Positions 11,401 through 22,972 are shown, counted from the stretch's first letter. The stretch: 64,000 bases of DNA from Deroplatys truncata (GCA_030765065.1 CM060976.1:57644539-57708538), one strand, 5' to 3'. A program made the numbers and translations. The notes: generated from the letters alone by a model not told the origin.

Positions 11401-12081
11401 GGTGTGATGAATATAATCTGAAAAATATGAACTACACTGTATTATATAAGCAGGTCTATTTGACCTGTGCGATGTACGATTTTGAACATGTAAAATGTTT
11501 AAGATCAATAAATACATCACCCTACTCTAAATGGCGAAGTTTGTTGTGGTTAATCAAGAATTTTACAAAAAAGAAAGTATCTTTATAAGAGTGGTTTGAC
11601 GGGTGTGTCACAGGCTCACAGCGTCAACATCTACTACAAAACACAATTCTAAGGTACTATTACTAATTACGCTTATTAACACTATTTAACGAGGCCATAG
11701 ATACAACATTTTCACCCAAATTCTTTCCATCGCAAGAGCTCGTTACTCATGGAGGTATAAATTATATTACTCAAGACTAAATATATGATAGTTGTATGGA
11801 GCTAAACAGTTATTGCTTAATTTGAAATAATCCCTAAGCAAAAGCGTAACATGATTAACAAATCCTTGGTAGAAGAATCACTTTGAACAACGATGTGAAT
11901 TTATCTGGGATAGAAAAATTAATTTGAGTACCTATCAGATGCACTGACGACCATTAGATTAAAACATTCTGGAAATAATGGTAAATCTTCATTGAAAACT
12001 GGCTCTTTTCAAACTTAAGTAATCCATGAAGATAGTAACAGTAAGTAACAGGCTAGAAATTTGATGCTTAGATTTCTTCTA
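11401..12081. other. AT-rich stretch, nothing recognised
   Basis: The short frame at 11337-11588 has no known motif. No repeat is evident. Confidence 0.4.
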
Positions 12082-13901
12082 ATCTCTGTGAGGTTTAACT
12101 TGGCAGGTTTTCTACTGTCTTTGTCTCACACAGAGTGCTGTCCTTGTCTAGCAGAGGGGGTGGGACAGTAACCACTTCTTTCTTGCGATTTGTGGAAATT
12201 CCAGACCCATAGAACCTCGCATCCCTCCCGCTTCTATTGTATGCTGACTGAAGGTTACAGTGGCGTATGAGCTGTGGAACTCTGAGTTTGGTGTTTTGTG
12301 GTTTTACACGATACGCAAGATGTTTTCAGTGTTACAGCATATGGATATAATGTTGAATTATTTTCTAGTAGTTTTGGTTGCATTTGTATTGTTTCAAATT
12401 GGGTCTCGAGGGAAAGTTCTAAAATCAGATGATAGGGAAATGGTAGTTAAAGTTCACAGTTCCTTCAGTGATGAATGTGACGCGTTGAAATGTGGAAAGC
12501 CGACTATTTCAGTGACAAGTATAGTTGAGAGAACTGCTGCTGCTACAGCTATTTCTGCTCGTTCCGTCCAGCGAATTTTAAAAGAACACAAAAATCCTGA
12601 AGCTAGTGGCGGTAGATTGCAAACTCCAGGCAAGAAACGCTCGAATAGGAGATCGCAAAAAAACAGAAATAGACTCATTCACGGCAGCTGCTATTAAGCG
12701 AACAATCTATTCGCTATATCGTATGGACTTTCTGCCTAGTTTGCAGGGCATATATGAGGCTTTAAAATTTCAAGACTTACTGAAAGGAAGCGTGTGGTCG
12801 TTAAAAAAATTCTTAAAAAGCTTAATTTCAGTATTAGTAAAAATTCGCAAGGAAGACTTTTTTAATGGAACGAATGGATATTGTTTCTAAACGATTTGAG
12901 TTTTTAAGACGAATGAAGGAACTGAGGGCTACTGGTAGGTCTATAGTGTACCTTGACGAAATGTGGATAAATATAAACCATACGAGAAATAAGGTGTGGA
13001 AGTGTGACGGTGATGAAAATGATTTCCCTCTTAAAACACCAATAGGCAAAGGACAGAGATTTATAGTTGTACATGCTGGATGTTCAATAGGGTTCGTTCC
13101 TAATGCCTTGCTTTAAGTCAAAATCCAGTAAAGACTACCATGAAGAAATGGATAACAATATGTTCAAGGATTGGTTTGTTAATAAATTGCTACTTAACAT
13201 TCCTTCTAATAGTGTCATCGTTATGGATAATGCCCCTTATCATTCCATAGAAATTAATAAAGCACCCACTTCATCTTCCCTCAAATCCCATATGCAGGAA
13301 TGGCTCCGTAATATTGAGTTTGATCCCCGAGTGACAAAACCAGTGCTATATGTTAATTAAATTGAAAAAAGACAATTTTAAAGTTTATGAAATAGATAGA
13401 CTAGCAGAAATGCATGGACATACCATAGTACGGTTGCACCTTATCACTGTGATTTTAACGCTATAGAACTTATATGGGCGCAAGTCAAGAACGATGTTGC
13501 CAAACATAATATTTCATTTAAAAGTGGTGATGTAAAAGCGTTGTTTGAAAATGCTATTACAGAAGTGACTCCAGACAACTGGAAAAGGGCGTGTGAGCAT
13601 GTACAAAACACTGAACAGTTTTACTGGGAGAAAGACGGTCTGGTAGATGAAATTACGGACAGATTAGTCATAAACTTAGAAGAATCGGAATCGGAAGATG
13701 AGTACGAAGATTCGTTTGAAGTTTCTGATGCTGAATCGGAGAATGAACAATAACCGGTCGGAGAGGAGGAGGGCATCCCGCCACTGATGCGTGTTTGGCT
13801 GGTGTATCTGCTTTGCCTGCGTCACCATAGAGTGAGAGCGAGATGGTGAGCATTCCTTTCTCTGTATAAAAGGGACACGACTACTTAAACCTCACGGACA
13901 G
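12082..13901 (+). mobile_element. Tc1/mariner-superfamily transposon with wide D-E spacing
   Basis: About 1.82 kb flanked by TA (12080-12081 and 13902-13903). The ends are short inverted repeats: left ATCTCTGTGAGGTTTAA, right its complement with three differences, including an 11-base perfect core GTGAGGTTTAA. The TA duplication, the short TIRs and a DDE transposase filling the interior together support the boundaries. Inside the right end there is a TATAAAAG motif (13866-13873) and an AATAAAG just outside. Confidence 0.75.
12407..13753 (+). pseudogene. DDE transposase (DDE_3-type), broken
   Basis: This is the insect multicopy transposase family whose consensus I recognise. The N-terminal part is SRGKVLKSDDREMVVKVH with a helix-turn-helix (ISARSVQRILKEH), then TPGKKR, then FTAAAIKRTIYSLYRMDFLP. 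The catalytic part has RSIVYLDEMWININHTR (first Asp), IGKGQRFIVVHAGCSIGF, KDYHEEMDNNMFKDWF, and VIVMDNAPYH (second Asp, codon at 13226). The third acidic residue is in HCDFNAIELIWAQVK (Glu codon at 13466). The span from second Asp to Glu is 240 bases, about 79-80 residues, against 34 in Tc1. The C-terminus is acidic (NLEESESEDEYEDSFEVSDA) and stops at 13751-13753. Frame changes near 12650, 12860, 13110, 13350 and 13433 make it inactive. The start is uncertain: ATGs at 12260 and 12319 lie in poorly conserved sequence. Confidence 0.85.
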
Positions 13902-14202
13902 TAATAAAGTCATTGTTTTTCGTGAAAGTTTATTCCAGTGCCTTGCGTAAATGTGTACGTCTTCGTCAAAATTTATAGGCCTATTGTTGACTATAACATT
14001 AATAATACAGGTAGTAATAATAAAGTTACATTCTAATGTGGAGCCGAGAGCATATATCTAGGTGCCGAACCCCACTCACTGGGAGCTAGGGCCTTGTATT
14101 TTGCCAACCAACCATCTCGCCTACTGAGCATAATTTGGCGGTCAGCATAAATAGTTTCGTTTTACCAGCCTTGATTTTTCCCTTGCATACCAACATACAC
14201 TA
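13902..14202. other. Unassigned spacer between two transposons
   Basis: About 300 bases, AT-rich then more balanced, with nothing recognised. Confidence 0.4.
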
Positions 14203-15577
14203 CCGTTTGTGAAAATTGCAACACCAAGAAGGAAACGCGTGAATTCAATGAATTTAATACCACAGGTTAGGTACATAACAAGCAACAAATAATAAATACT
14301 TCAAATCTACAATGCCCTTAGAGCCCTAATATTCAGTATTTGGTGTGGCCTCCATGCGATGCAATGGGAGCTGCTATACGCCATGGCATTGAATCAAAAA
14401 GGTTCTGAATAAACTCCTGAGGGATTTCCCTCCACGCAGTTTGTACTGGAGCCCACAAATCCGTGACACTGGTTACTGGAGGACCGTGACGCACCAGGTG
14501 CCGACCAACCACATCCCAGACATGTTCGATGGGCGACATGTCAAGCTAACGTGCAGGCCAACGGTAGCCGTCGCTCTTCGAAGAAGGCTTGTACATTCCT
14601 CTCAATATGTGGCCGAGCATTTTCCTGTTGAAATGTGGCTGTGGAGATGCCTGAAGCAGTGGGAGTACCTCAGGCTCTACAACCACAGTTAAGTACCGGT
14701 TGCTGTTCGAAGTGCCCTCAATTCGCAGGAGGCGTAATCGGTTGTTGTACCACTGGCGCCCCAAACCATCACACCTGGTGTTTGTCTGTTATGCCCTCAA
14801 TAATGCAGCCCTCCAGGTTGCGCTCACCACGGTACCACCGGACACGTATGCGGCCATCACTGTACGGCAAGTTGAAGCGGGACTCGTCCGAAAAGACTAC
14901 ATTTTGCCACTCAGCACACCAGTGACGGTGTTCACGTGTCCATTGCAGCCAGAGGAGCTTGTGGTTTCTGGACAATGGAGGCCAACGTAATGGCATGCAT
15001 GTCACCAGTCCAACCTGCAGCAGACGGCGACGAACCGTTGATGCAGACAAGTTCACAACTTTTGCAGTGCTCCAGCGTCGAGTCAACACTTTGTATGAAG
15101 CTGTACGGTCCATTATGGCCATGCGGACAAGATGACGGTCATCACGGTCGTATTCCGTGGTCCAGTATACGCTCTTCGCTGCGTGCAACCTTCTATCTAC
15201 TGCTTCCACACACGCATCACTGTCGTAGCAGCATGCCCTGTACGAGCCGAAATGTCACGGTATGACAAACCTGCTTTCCGGAGACCGATCATTCTGCCCC
15301 GTTTGAACTCACTCACATGCCGATATGGCTCCCTTTGACGTCTACGAGGCATATTGGCACTTTCTTTATCGTTTCCACCTTGTTTGACAGCTCTGCACTG
15401 ACTACACTGGGCGAAACAGTGACCTTTCGGACCGACACGAGAGGGCTTTGCTCGATCTACGTGTACCCCATCTCTCTGGAAACCAAAGCACTTATTGCTT
15501 GCACGCTCTTCTACACTTCCACCAAGTTTTGAGTTATTCGAGAAATTCTTTCTTGGTGTTGCAATTTTCACAAACGG
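14203..15577 (-). mobile_element. Tc1-like transposon
   Basis: About 1.37 kb between TA dinucleotides (14201-14202 and 15578-15579). The terminal inverted repeats match perfectly over 28 bases, beginning CCGTTTGTGAAAATTGCAAC. The near-perfect TIRs against a decayed interior suggest moderate age. The transposase is on the reverse strand. Confidence 0.92.
14333..15352 (-). pseudogene. Tc1 transposase, broken
   Basis: Starting from 15352 on the reverse strand: MPRRRQREPYRHVSEFKRGR, IGLRKAGLSYRDISARTGH, the paired helix-turn-helix region of Tc1 proteins. Then come a second DNA-binding part (NLSASTVRRRLLQVGL), NVVFSDESRFNL (first catalytic Asp), and after a gap in VMVWGA, GTSNSNRYLTVVVEPEVLPL. 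The second catalytic motif, normally QDNARPH, reads QQENARPH in one frame, with Glu for Asp. The third is SPIEHVWDVVGRHL, with Glu intact, and the protein ends HGGHTKY and stop at 14333-14335. There are at least four frame changes or stops. Length and order otherwise fit a complete Tc1 protein of about 340 residues. Confidence 0.9.
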
Positions 15578-16354
15578 TAATGTATTTTCTTATTAAAAAG
15601 AGGGTTAAGAAAAGACTCAGTGACATGTTAATTTAGTGCACCTTTACTTTGCTTGTACGTATTAAGATTGTAAATACATCACATCAAAGTATGGCAAACC
15701 TATTTTTACATGGATAGGTCAAATAAGTAGCAAACACGTCACATATTGGTGACCCCATTTATCTCCTCCAGAGGACAGTCCACCACCCTGCAGCGAATGA
15801 CAAGATTGAGCTTTGGCTTCGGCAAGTGAAAAGTGCTTTGAAAGCACAACTTACCAATGAATGGGTTTCCAGATATCATTAGTTTTGATGGGTCTGCGCT
15901 CTTACGTCATTACTGAAGTGGATGCTACAGGTGTCTAACTGACCTATGGCGTAACCATTAGAATGCCGGGAAATTTCTTCACCGAACATAAATGCTATAA
16001 AATAACACTATGTAACAAACATTTTTTTGTTCACGTCCTTGGAAATTAGCTGTTATTTTTCGCATTCTTATGTCCCACTAGTTTAGAAAATAGCAATTAT
16101 TTTCAACAAATTTTGTCTCCATGCCCAGGACTTCGAAATTTTGAAATTTATTTTGGAGATATGTTGATTTTGTTTGTTTGTTTCTAGGTTGATATGGATA
16201 TAGTTATCATTGAATTAAAAAAAAACTCCAGAATTTCTAGAATTCTCATTAACCTGTATACAGTAAGTGCGTGTTCTTGAATACACAGCCAGTTTAGCGG
16301 CAAATATCATGCCTTCAAGAATCTATAAGCATTCGGTAGATGCATTTTGTTATA
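15578..16354. other. AT-rich stretch, nothing recognised
   Basis: No gene or repeat match. The short frame at 16267-16461 mostly overlaps the palindromic element that follows and is not considered real. Confidence 0.4.
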
Positions 16355-16708
16355 TAGGGTGGACCAAGTTGAGACTGTACAATACTCCAAAGCTAAGTGT
16401 TGTAGAAAGAAAGTCTTTAATGAAATTTGCTAGATATAATGGGGAAATTAAATGCTATTAGTCGTGTTTTATTTGGAAGACGTCTTAATGGTCATTTAAG
16501 GGTTAATTTAAATTGATCCTAATCCTAGGTTCCCGTTTAAAAATATTAAATTGACCCTAAAGTGACCTCAAAGCGTTCTCCAAATAAAAAACGACTGATG
16601 GAATTTACTTTCGCCTATAATATCAAGCAACTTTTATTCAATGCATTTATTTCTACAACGCTTACTTTCGGAGATATTGTCCAGTCATAACTTAAATGGT
16701 CCACCCTG
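16355..16708. mobile_element. Palindromic (foldback) MITE with TA duplication
   Basis: A 354-bp element flanked by TA (16353-16354 and 16709-16710). The outer AGGGTGGACCA is inverted at the right end, and the match extends inward for about 160 bases per arm (for example AGTGTTGTAGAAAGAAA on the left, AGCGTTGTAGAAATAAA on the right in complement). Nearly the whole element is one imperfect hairpin. The TA target suggests mobilisation by a Tc1/mariner-type transposase. No coding sequence. Confidence 0.82.
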
Positions 16709-17268
16709 TATATGTGGACAATTTATCAAGGCAAGGGCAAAAAAGTAGTACCTAAAATCGTGTAGTGTGTGATGCCTATAAATCATATTTGAATTCCTGT
16801 TGGAGATCTTGATAATCTCCAAATAATGTCAGTTGTGAAAACTGCAAACGAATCCTAGAAGGTGAGAGAAATAGGTATATATTATAGTTTTGAAAAAACC
16901 TCTTTGGCTTAGTAAAAGGATATAACTATGTTAACAGTTTAATTTTTATACAGAATGGTGCAGAGAGGGAAAAAGAGCCATGAAGTTCAGCATCCCGAGA
17001 AATTTAATGAGAACCTACTGACCATTCAACCAACTGGTACTTTTGCATGGTGGATCCTTCGAAACGGAGCATTGGCAAGAATGCACAAGATGTGATACAC
17101 CCAGATATTCCTTTATCTATTGCCCCGGTCCTTTCCTTTCTAGTACCTCCTCAGAAAATCACCTCCAAAAAACACCTCTTCAGATTAGTGAACATGATGT
17201 TGGAGAGAGCCTGAATGCAGTGGGGGAATTAGAGATGAAGAGAGAAATCCGAATTACCCCAACCGGAA
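16709..17268. other. Unassigned stretch before the gene-family relic
   Basis: From about 17043 the frame is open but only the end (from 17269) can be matched to a family. The part just before it may be decayed upstream sequence of the same gene. Confidence 0.4.
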
Positions 17269-17640
17269 GGACCTTAACGACTTGGTTAGAGACCTTGGTC
17301 TTACCAATTCCAGTGCTGAAATTTTGATTTCTAGGCTAAAGCTGTGGGGTTTGTTAGATAAAAATGTGCCCATCATAAGTCAAAGGAAACGTCATCAGCC
17401 TTTTCAAGTTTCTGTTCTTGTTAAGATGGACTCTGTTTCTATCACAATGTGCTGGGTTTGTTTGAAGCCATTGGAATACAGTGCAATCCAAATGAGGGTG
17501 CTTGTTTATTAATAGCTCGTCCAGAAGTCTTAAAGCCGTAATACTGCATAATAGAAATAAATATCCGCCGCTCCACCTGGATCATTCTATATACATCAAG
17601 GATAAGTACAATAGCCTCAAGATGCTACTAAAATCATTGA
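17269..17640 (+). pseudogene. Relic of a multicopy arthropod gene family of unknown function
   Basis: One frame reads DLNDLVRDLGLTNSSAEILI followed by SRLKLWGLLDKNVPI. A second frame, starting near 17490, reads INSSSRSLKAVILHNRNKYP and then SIYIKDKYNSLKMLLKSLKY. I recognise both as consecutive parts of a protein that occurs in many copies in insect and some other invertebrate genomes (consensus DLNDLVRDLGL...SRLKEKNLL...FIDSSKRSLKAVLLHNGNKY). Its function is not established as far as I know; the copy number suggests a transposon origin. The two parts are out of frame, a central stretch is decayed and the C-terminal half is absent. Confidence 0.65.
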
Positions 17641-17741
17641 AATATAATTCGGGTTCAAATGGCCTTCATGTTGAAGCCATCGTGCCTCTCACAGGAAAGA
17701 GTAAGCAATAAGAATCCATGAGGTCCAGTTGTACCAAGCTT

Positions 17742-18122
17742 CTATGTACACTCGCTTACATTTACGCCGTTACCACAACTTTGGGACGCATTCTACTGCC
17801 CTCACAGGTGGAGTATGTATAGCAAGGAGGAGGCGAGTTAAACTATTCCTTCGTGAATATATGTACAAAACACAGTTGTGTTTAGTTACATATTTAAACA
17901 TGGTTATTATAAGCGATGACGAGTAAGGCTATTATTCAAAACTATATACTCATATGTGAATAATATAGAATTGTGCTCGTAAAAAAACAGGACGCCACTG
18001 CATACGCGAAAAGGTAAATAGATAAACTCACTTCCTCCTTGCTATCGATATTCCACCTATGAAATGCAGTAGAATGTCTCCCAAAATTGCGGTAACAGCA
18101 TAAATGGACGCGAGTGTATATT
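17742..18122. repeat. Foldback element with ~105-bp arms
   Basis: The left arm (17742-17852; landmarks TTTACGCCGTTACCACAA, GCATTCTACTGC, ATAGCAAGGAGG) returns inverted at 18018-18122 with about 80 percent identity by eye. The spacer of about 165 bases contains AACACAGTTGTGTT, itself palindromic. No target duplication could be set, so it may be a MITE or an inverted duplication. The mariner at 18167 starts 44 bases to the right. Confidence 0.65.
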
Positions 18123-18166
18123 CTCGTATTCGACCACAATAAGCAACTTGTCCTAGCAGCAAAATA

Positions 18167-19354
18167 CCAGGGCGGATCAAAAAGAAACGCCGAATAATTT
18201 TTTCCGCCCCGGTATTGCAGCTGGAATGTTGCAATTTCACACAGATATAGTTTGAAGTTTTCACTGTCGAGGGTATTTTTTGTTTCATGTACAACTCTAG
18301 CGAGAGAAGCGTGAACTACGCAACAAAGATGGCGCGCATGTTCCTGTCGTCCACGTGTGAAGAGCAGAGAGGTGCGGTTCGATATTTGGGGGCCAAAGGG
18401 CATAAACTGAGTGATATTCACAGGGATGTGCGTGGCGTGTATGGTGATGCTTGTATGGACCATAGCAATGTTTCCAGGTAGTGTACATTCTTCCTAGAGG
18501 AACGTGTGAACCTTAGTGATTCGCCGCGCTCTGGGAGGCCGGTAACAGCTGCAACCCTGCAGAATGTCAGAGCATGAGGCGGCAATTTTGAACGGCCGGC
18601 GTGTGTAACTGCAAACCTTATCGCAACAGTACAACATTTCGTATGGTGCAGTGTACGATATTATTCATGACACTTGAAATTTCGTAAAATTAGTGCTCGC
18701 TGATTGCCTAAGAACCTGACGGACAAATACAAGGGCCAGCGAATGATGAGCTTGGATCACCTAACGCGGTACACCACAGATGAGCATGACTTTCTGAAAG
18801 CAATCGCCACTGGTGATCTGGGATATGCATGGTGCTGTATTGGTGGACTTTGCTGATCATGGGACCACTGTGAATACTGTAGCCTACATGAAAACTTTGG
18901 TAAAGTTGCGTCGCGCCCTTCATGACAAACGCCACAAGATGAATGCTGACGATGTCAAAATTCTTCATGACAATGCTCTCCCCATATTGCTGCTGCAGTT
19001 CGTCAGAAAATCACCAAATTTGGTTGGGAGGTGCTCCATCATCCACCATACGGTTCGGACCTTGCACCGTCAGAGTTTCATCTGTTTAGTCCCATAGAAA
19101 TTCCTGGCCGGTCAACGCTTTGAGACAGATGCGGAAGTGAAATCAGCAGTCCGCAGAAGGCTATACTCCAAGGAAACGGACTTCTACGAACAGAGCATAT
19201 TGAAACTGGTATCACAATGGGAGAAATGTATTGAGTGTGACTATGTCGAAAAGTATGTAAAAGCTGTAACTTCATTTGTGATTGTTTTTGTTGTTTTAAC
19301 TATTAAACTTTTTTGTAAAAAAATTAGTGTGCGTCACTTTTCGATCCGCCCTTG
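18167..19354 (+). mobile_element. mariner-like transposon, copy 2, internally deleted
   Basis: Flanked by TA (18165-18166 and 19355-19356). Both ends show GGGCGGATC followed by AAAAG-like sequence, the same TIR as copy 1 at 3340-4627. The interior matches copy 1 base for base over long parts but lacks about 125 bases in the middle (junction near 18815). Confidence 0.92.
18329..19253 (+). pseudogene. mariner transposase, broken, with internal deletion
   Basis: The N-terminus is well kept: MARMFLSSTCEEQRGAVRYL, KGHKLSDIHRDVRGVYGDAC, MDHSNVSR, then a stop at 18479-18481 and FFLEERVNLSDSPRSGRP in the next open segment. The deletion joins ATGGTGA-type sequence at the first catalytic Asp directly to WDMHGAVLVDFADHG, removing the GDESW follow-up. 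The second Asp is in HDNALP (18969-18971). The third residue is Glu in APSEFHLF (19073-19075), as in copy 1, and the same one-base loss lies between them. The end has YVEK with the normal stop changed, so the frame runs on. Confidence 0.88.
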
Positions 19355-19490
19355 TACAACTACAAAGACGGGGCGAAATGTTACGTTTTCCAGAAAATAG
19401 CTGGATGTTGTGTCTAGTTAGGGAGTGTATAACGGATAGCAGTATGCCTTTCTAGCTCATGTGGGTATGTGACATGTCCTAAAGATGTTT
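19355..19490. other. Short unassigned spacer
   Basis: About 135 bases with no recognised content between the mariner and the inverted family-A copy. Confidence 0.4.
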
Positions 19491-20330
19491 TTTACTCTCT
19501 CTACTACGTGTAGTAAGTAGGGGAAGTATTGTATTCCACCCAAAAATTCGATACCGACATTTCACCGAAAATATATGTTTTAAGACCCCCTGAATCCAAA
19601 AAGAAGCATTTTTGGAAACATGTCCGTGTGCGTGTCTGCGGACAGCGTAAATCAGAAACGAACAGTCGGATAAACACCAAACTTGGTATTTAGGTTCATA
19701 TCTTCCAGAGATACAACACGAAGGTTTTAAACAAAATCCCCCATCCCAGATTACCCTTTGCATGAAACCTTTTTCGAAATTTTTAATTTTCTCAAAAATG
19801 GCTCTAACGATTTTGATAAAAAATATCGTATATTTAAGATATCTTCATGACAAATGAAATGTATATCTCGAATTTTCTGGGAATGTCTCCAAAAGAATTC
19901 TTCATTGTGAACGACTTTTGCATAGCTGGTAAACCATAAGAGATAGACAAAATTTTAGTACACAAAAATGTAGATCACGTTAAAATACACGATTTATGTC
20001 ATATACATTTTTGTTGTTGAGTGAACTATTTTCGAGATATTGCTTGTGATTCCCTTAAATTTTCCAATACTATTTCTCAAGTAGGAATTCGTTATTCGTT
20101 TATTTTATGTCCTGGTAATGCAAAGAGAATGAAATGCACTACACAGCAACCAAGTCTTAAAATATTTGACTACCGCTTAAAACCTACCATATTACCCTTG
20201 CATCTACAAGAAAATTAGCAATAAGATTAACATCTCGATTAACATGAAGCATATGGAGAATAAGCGTTTGTAAAAATAGTTTTTACAAGAGTAGAGAAAG
20301 TCATGTGAGTGTAATACATCAGTTTTTTTT
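19491..20330 (-). repeat. Family A repeat, full-length
   Basis: Read on the reverse strand it starts with CTGATGTATTACACTCACAT and GACTTTCTCTACTCTTGTAA (20289-20325) and ends with CTACACGTAGTAGAGAGAGT (from 19515 leftwards). All body landmarks are present, including TTTACCAGCTATGCAAAAG, GGTAATCTGGGATGGGGGA, a short CA-type microsatellite slot (19618-19645) and the CGGTGAAATGTCGGTATCG segment. No protein-coding potential was recognised. Confidence 0.85.
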
Positions 20331-22810
20331 GGTTCAGCAGATAGAGAGCGCAAGTGCTTCTTTTGCCCATTACTTTACTTTCAAGTTGAGCTACAGAAAG
20401 GGGGTTCTGACCAGAACTACCCATCAGTCACCTGATGGCACCGTTTATGTAGAATCAAATTCTGACGGGCATGCGTCGCACACCACATAAAAATTTCGGG
20501 AGTAAATGGTATAGCAAAATAATTACATTTTATGATCTGCAATTATTTAATTTTAAAGCGCTTTGTGGTTATATCCAACATGTTTAGCTTAGTACTTGTT
20601 TATATTGGTTAAATTCGTTTTTCACTTCAAATGTGGTATGAAGATACAAGATACAAGAACAGATCCTCTTCCAGATGGTTCGATGAATATTCTGTCGAGC
20701 AGTAGAGGGTTAGTAAACACAACTATACAACTGACGTAAATGGTGATTTACTTGAAAATTGTTGGATTACACGATGGATATGATAGATACTTCCCTTCTT
20801 GTTTACTTTTGCATAACGCATCTTTGCGGACTTAACTCTTAGATAATTTATGCAGGCGATTCTAGCAAAAACATGGTAAAGCAAAAATACATAAAAAAAT
20901 AAATCTTGGCCTGGAAATTTTCGATTGATTTATGGAGGAAAAAGACCTGAAAGGATAACTAAGAAATGAGAATCTTTGAGAAAATCTCGATGCCTAGCAA
21001 TACGAGCTGGAAGATGCGATGTGTTTGCTCTGGAACAGAAAATAATAATAAAAAAATGATTGCAAGTGGTGCAACTGAACATATCGTTCCACTTTATAGA
21101 AATTGTGCAAGTGTAAGAAAGCCAGATTAAGGAGCTACTGTCTAATAAAGTAATTGTGTGCTTCCAACTTTTTATGTAATATAGGTAAGTATGTTTTAAA
21201 ATGCAACCTGTTGTGCTGTTATTAGTTTAATTATGAAGAAAGTGAAATAAGAGGCTTTAATTACAATTTATTGCCATATTATGAATCTATAAGTTTCTAT
21301 TTTGTAATTAACAGAAGCATGTATATTTTGGTTCTTATACAACGTGCTGACTGTAAAGAAATGATTATGAAATCATATGAACATAATGTTTAACAATTGG
21401 TTATATGACAGAGCATGAATATTATTTATGTGGTGTGTGACACCCACCCGAGTCGTTACGTAATTAACTAAAGCTGATCACTGGAAAGATAATTGTTTAA
21501 GTTTATCAAAATTGCACAGTAAAATAATACCCCCTTGGCGAGAGGGTTTGTTTAGGTGTCTATTTCAAAATAAACGTTTAGCATAAATACCAGGGCTGTT
21601 GCACCTGCAGATAACTCAGTCTTCACCCAGTCCTCCCTCAATTAGATGAAGCCGCGAATACATGTAACATTGATCTAACCCAACTTTAGTGTTTACACGA
21701 ATATAGTATTGCTCATCAATTCATTTTTGTTTCCTGGAATTTGTTTATCAATTCATAGAAATGATAAGGATTCGGTGGACGGGGTGGTATCTTAGGAACA
21801 GAAAGCACTATTGAGCTTCAGGGTATTCAACCACTTTTTATGCTCCCAAAGTTTGTGTACACCGGCATGCATAGGAATTGGCCCGTTACCCTAGATCGCT
21901 ATAGTGGTTTTTCCTGCGTTATGTTTCCTACTTCAGGAACCAACTTTTGACTTCAGCCAGCCAGCATCACTTCTCTACGTCACTGGTCTGAAAAACAATT
22001 CAGTGGCAAAAACTAATAAAATGAAAGATGTTTTTAATCTATATGAAATGGGGGTTGGTTTGGATACTACGTCTATGAAAAAGTTTCGCTACCAATTGTA
22101 CACAAGCAAAAGGCTAAACCATTTGCAGTATAATTCGTGCTTTAGAGGAAAGTATGAATAGTTATTTGCAAATCTAGTTAAACTGTTAAATAGCTACGAC
22201 ATTTACTTGTAGGAGAGCTTTCATCAGCGACATGGAAACGAAGTTAAGATATTGCTGCTACTAAACGGTAATAAGAAAACGGTAGCGTAGCATGGAAGTA
22301 TGAGGTTTAAGTTGTACTTTTACCCTTCGGAGTTCGACCTACTTCGGGGGGGGGGGGTAAGGTGCCCTGCTAATCCGGTGGATAGAATTCTGCTCGAAAA
22401 ACAGAGGTGGTCCAGTTGGTAGGACGGGGCTACATTTTGTCAGTACCAACATAAACAGCTCCGCTCCATTATGAGCCATATTTTATGCACGCTAGTATAT
22501 ACACACAAGTGTACGAGGAATGTACGCTTGAATATTTTAAAAGAGCTGCTTATCTACAGTTTGACGTAAGTAAGCAGCGTCCAATTAAATGCGTTGTATT
22601 ATAGCACAAGCGTCCTATTAAATGACTGTATTTGCAAATTAAAAATTAAGCTGGTTTGAATGAACAAGCATTCTGAACGAAAATACAGTTGAAGCGCTAT
22701 TAGAAAACGCAGGCTTTCACGGCCAGTGTCAATAGAGTGAAAGTAGTTTAGGGCTGTATGGCAATGGCCCACTGGTCTCTTCCTCTCCTTCATCCTTCAG
22801 GAGTTTCGTC
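20331..22810. other. Long unassigned stretch
   Basis: About 2.5 kb without a recognisable gene, RNA or element. The longest open frames (such as 21904-22161) match no family I know. A run of 12 G lies at 22346-22357. Confidence 0.4.
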
Positions 22811-22972
22811 TACGGCTACGGCAGACATCATCAGTGGTGTCCTCGATGTGACTACCAGATCTATCGACGCATAATAGCCTTACCCACCTATCCATCGAAT
22901 CAAGCGCTGTCGATATACGAGATGTTCATGTGAAGGGCATCACTGATGATGTATGCCGCAGCCGCAGAAGAA
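22811..22972. repeat. Inverted repeat (~40-base arms)
   Basis: CTACGGCTACGGCAGACATC with ATCAGTGGTGTCC (22811-22850) pairs with an inverted partner at about 22930-22970 (GGCATCACTGATGATGTATG, then CCGCAGCCGCAG), leaving a loop of about 80 bases. The sequence is more GC-rich than its flanks. It may belong to an old retroelement; the family is unknown. Confidence 0.55.

Noticed and set aside
22395-22450. Possible box A (TGGTCCAGTTGGTAGGAC)
   Set aside because: No convincing box B follows at tRNA spacing.
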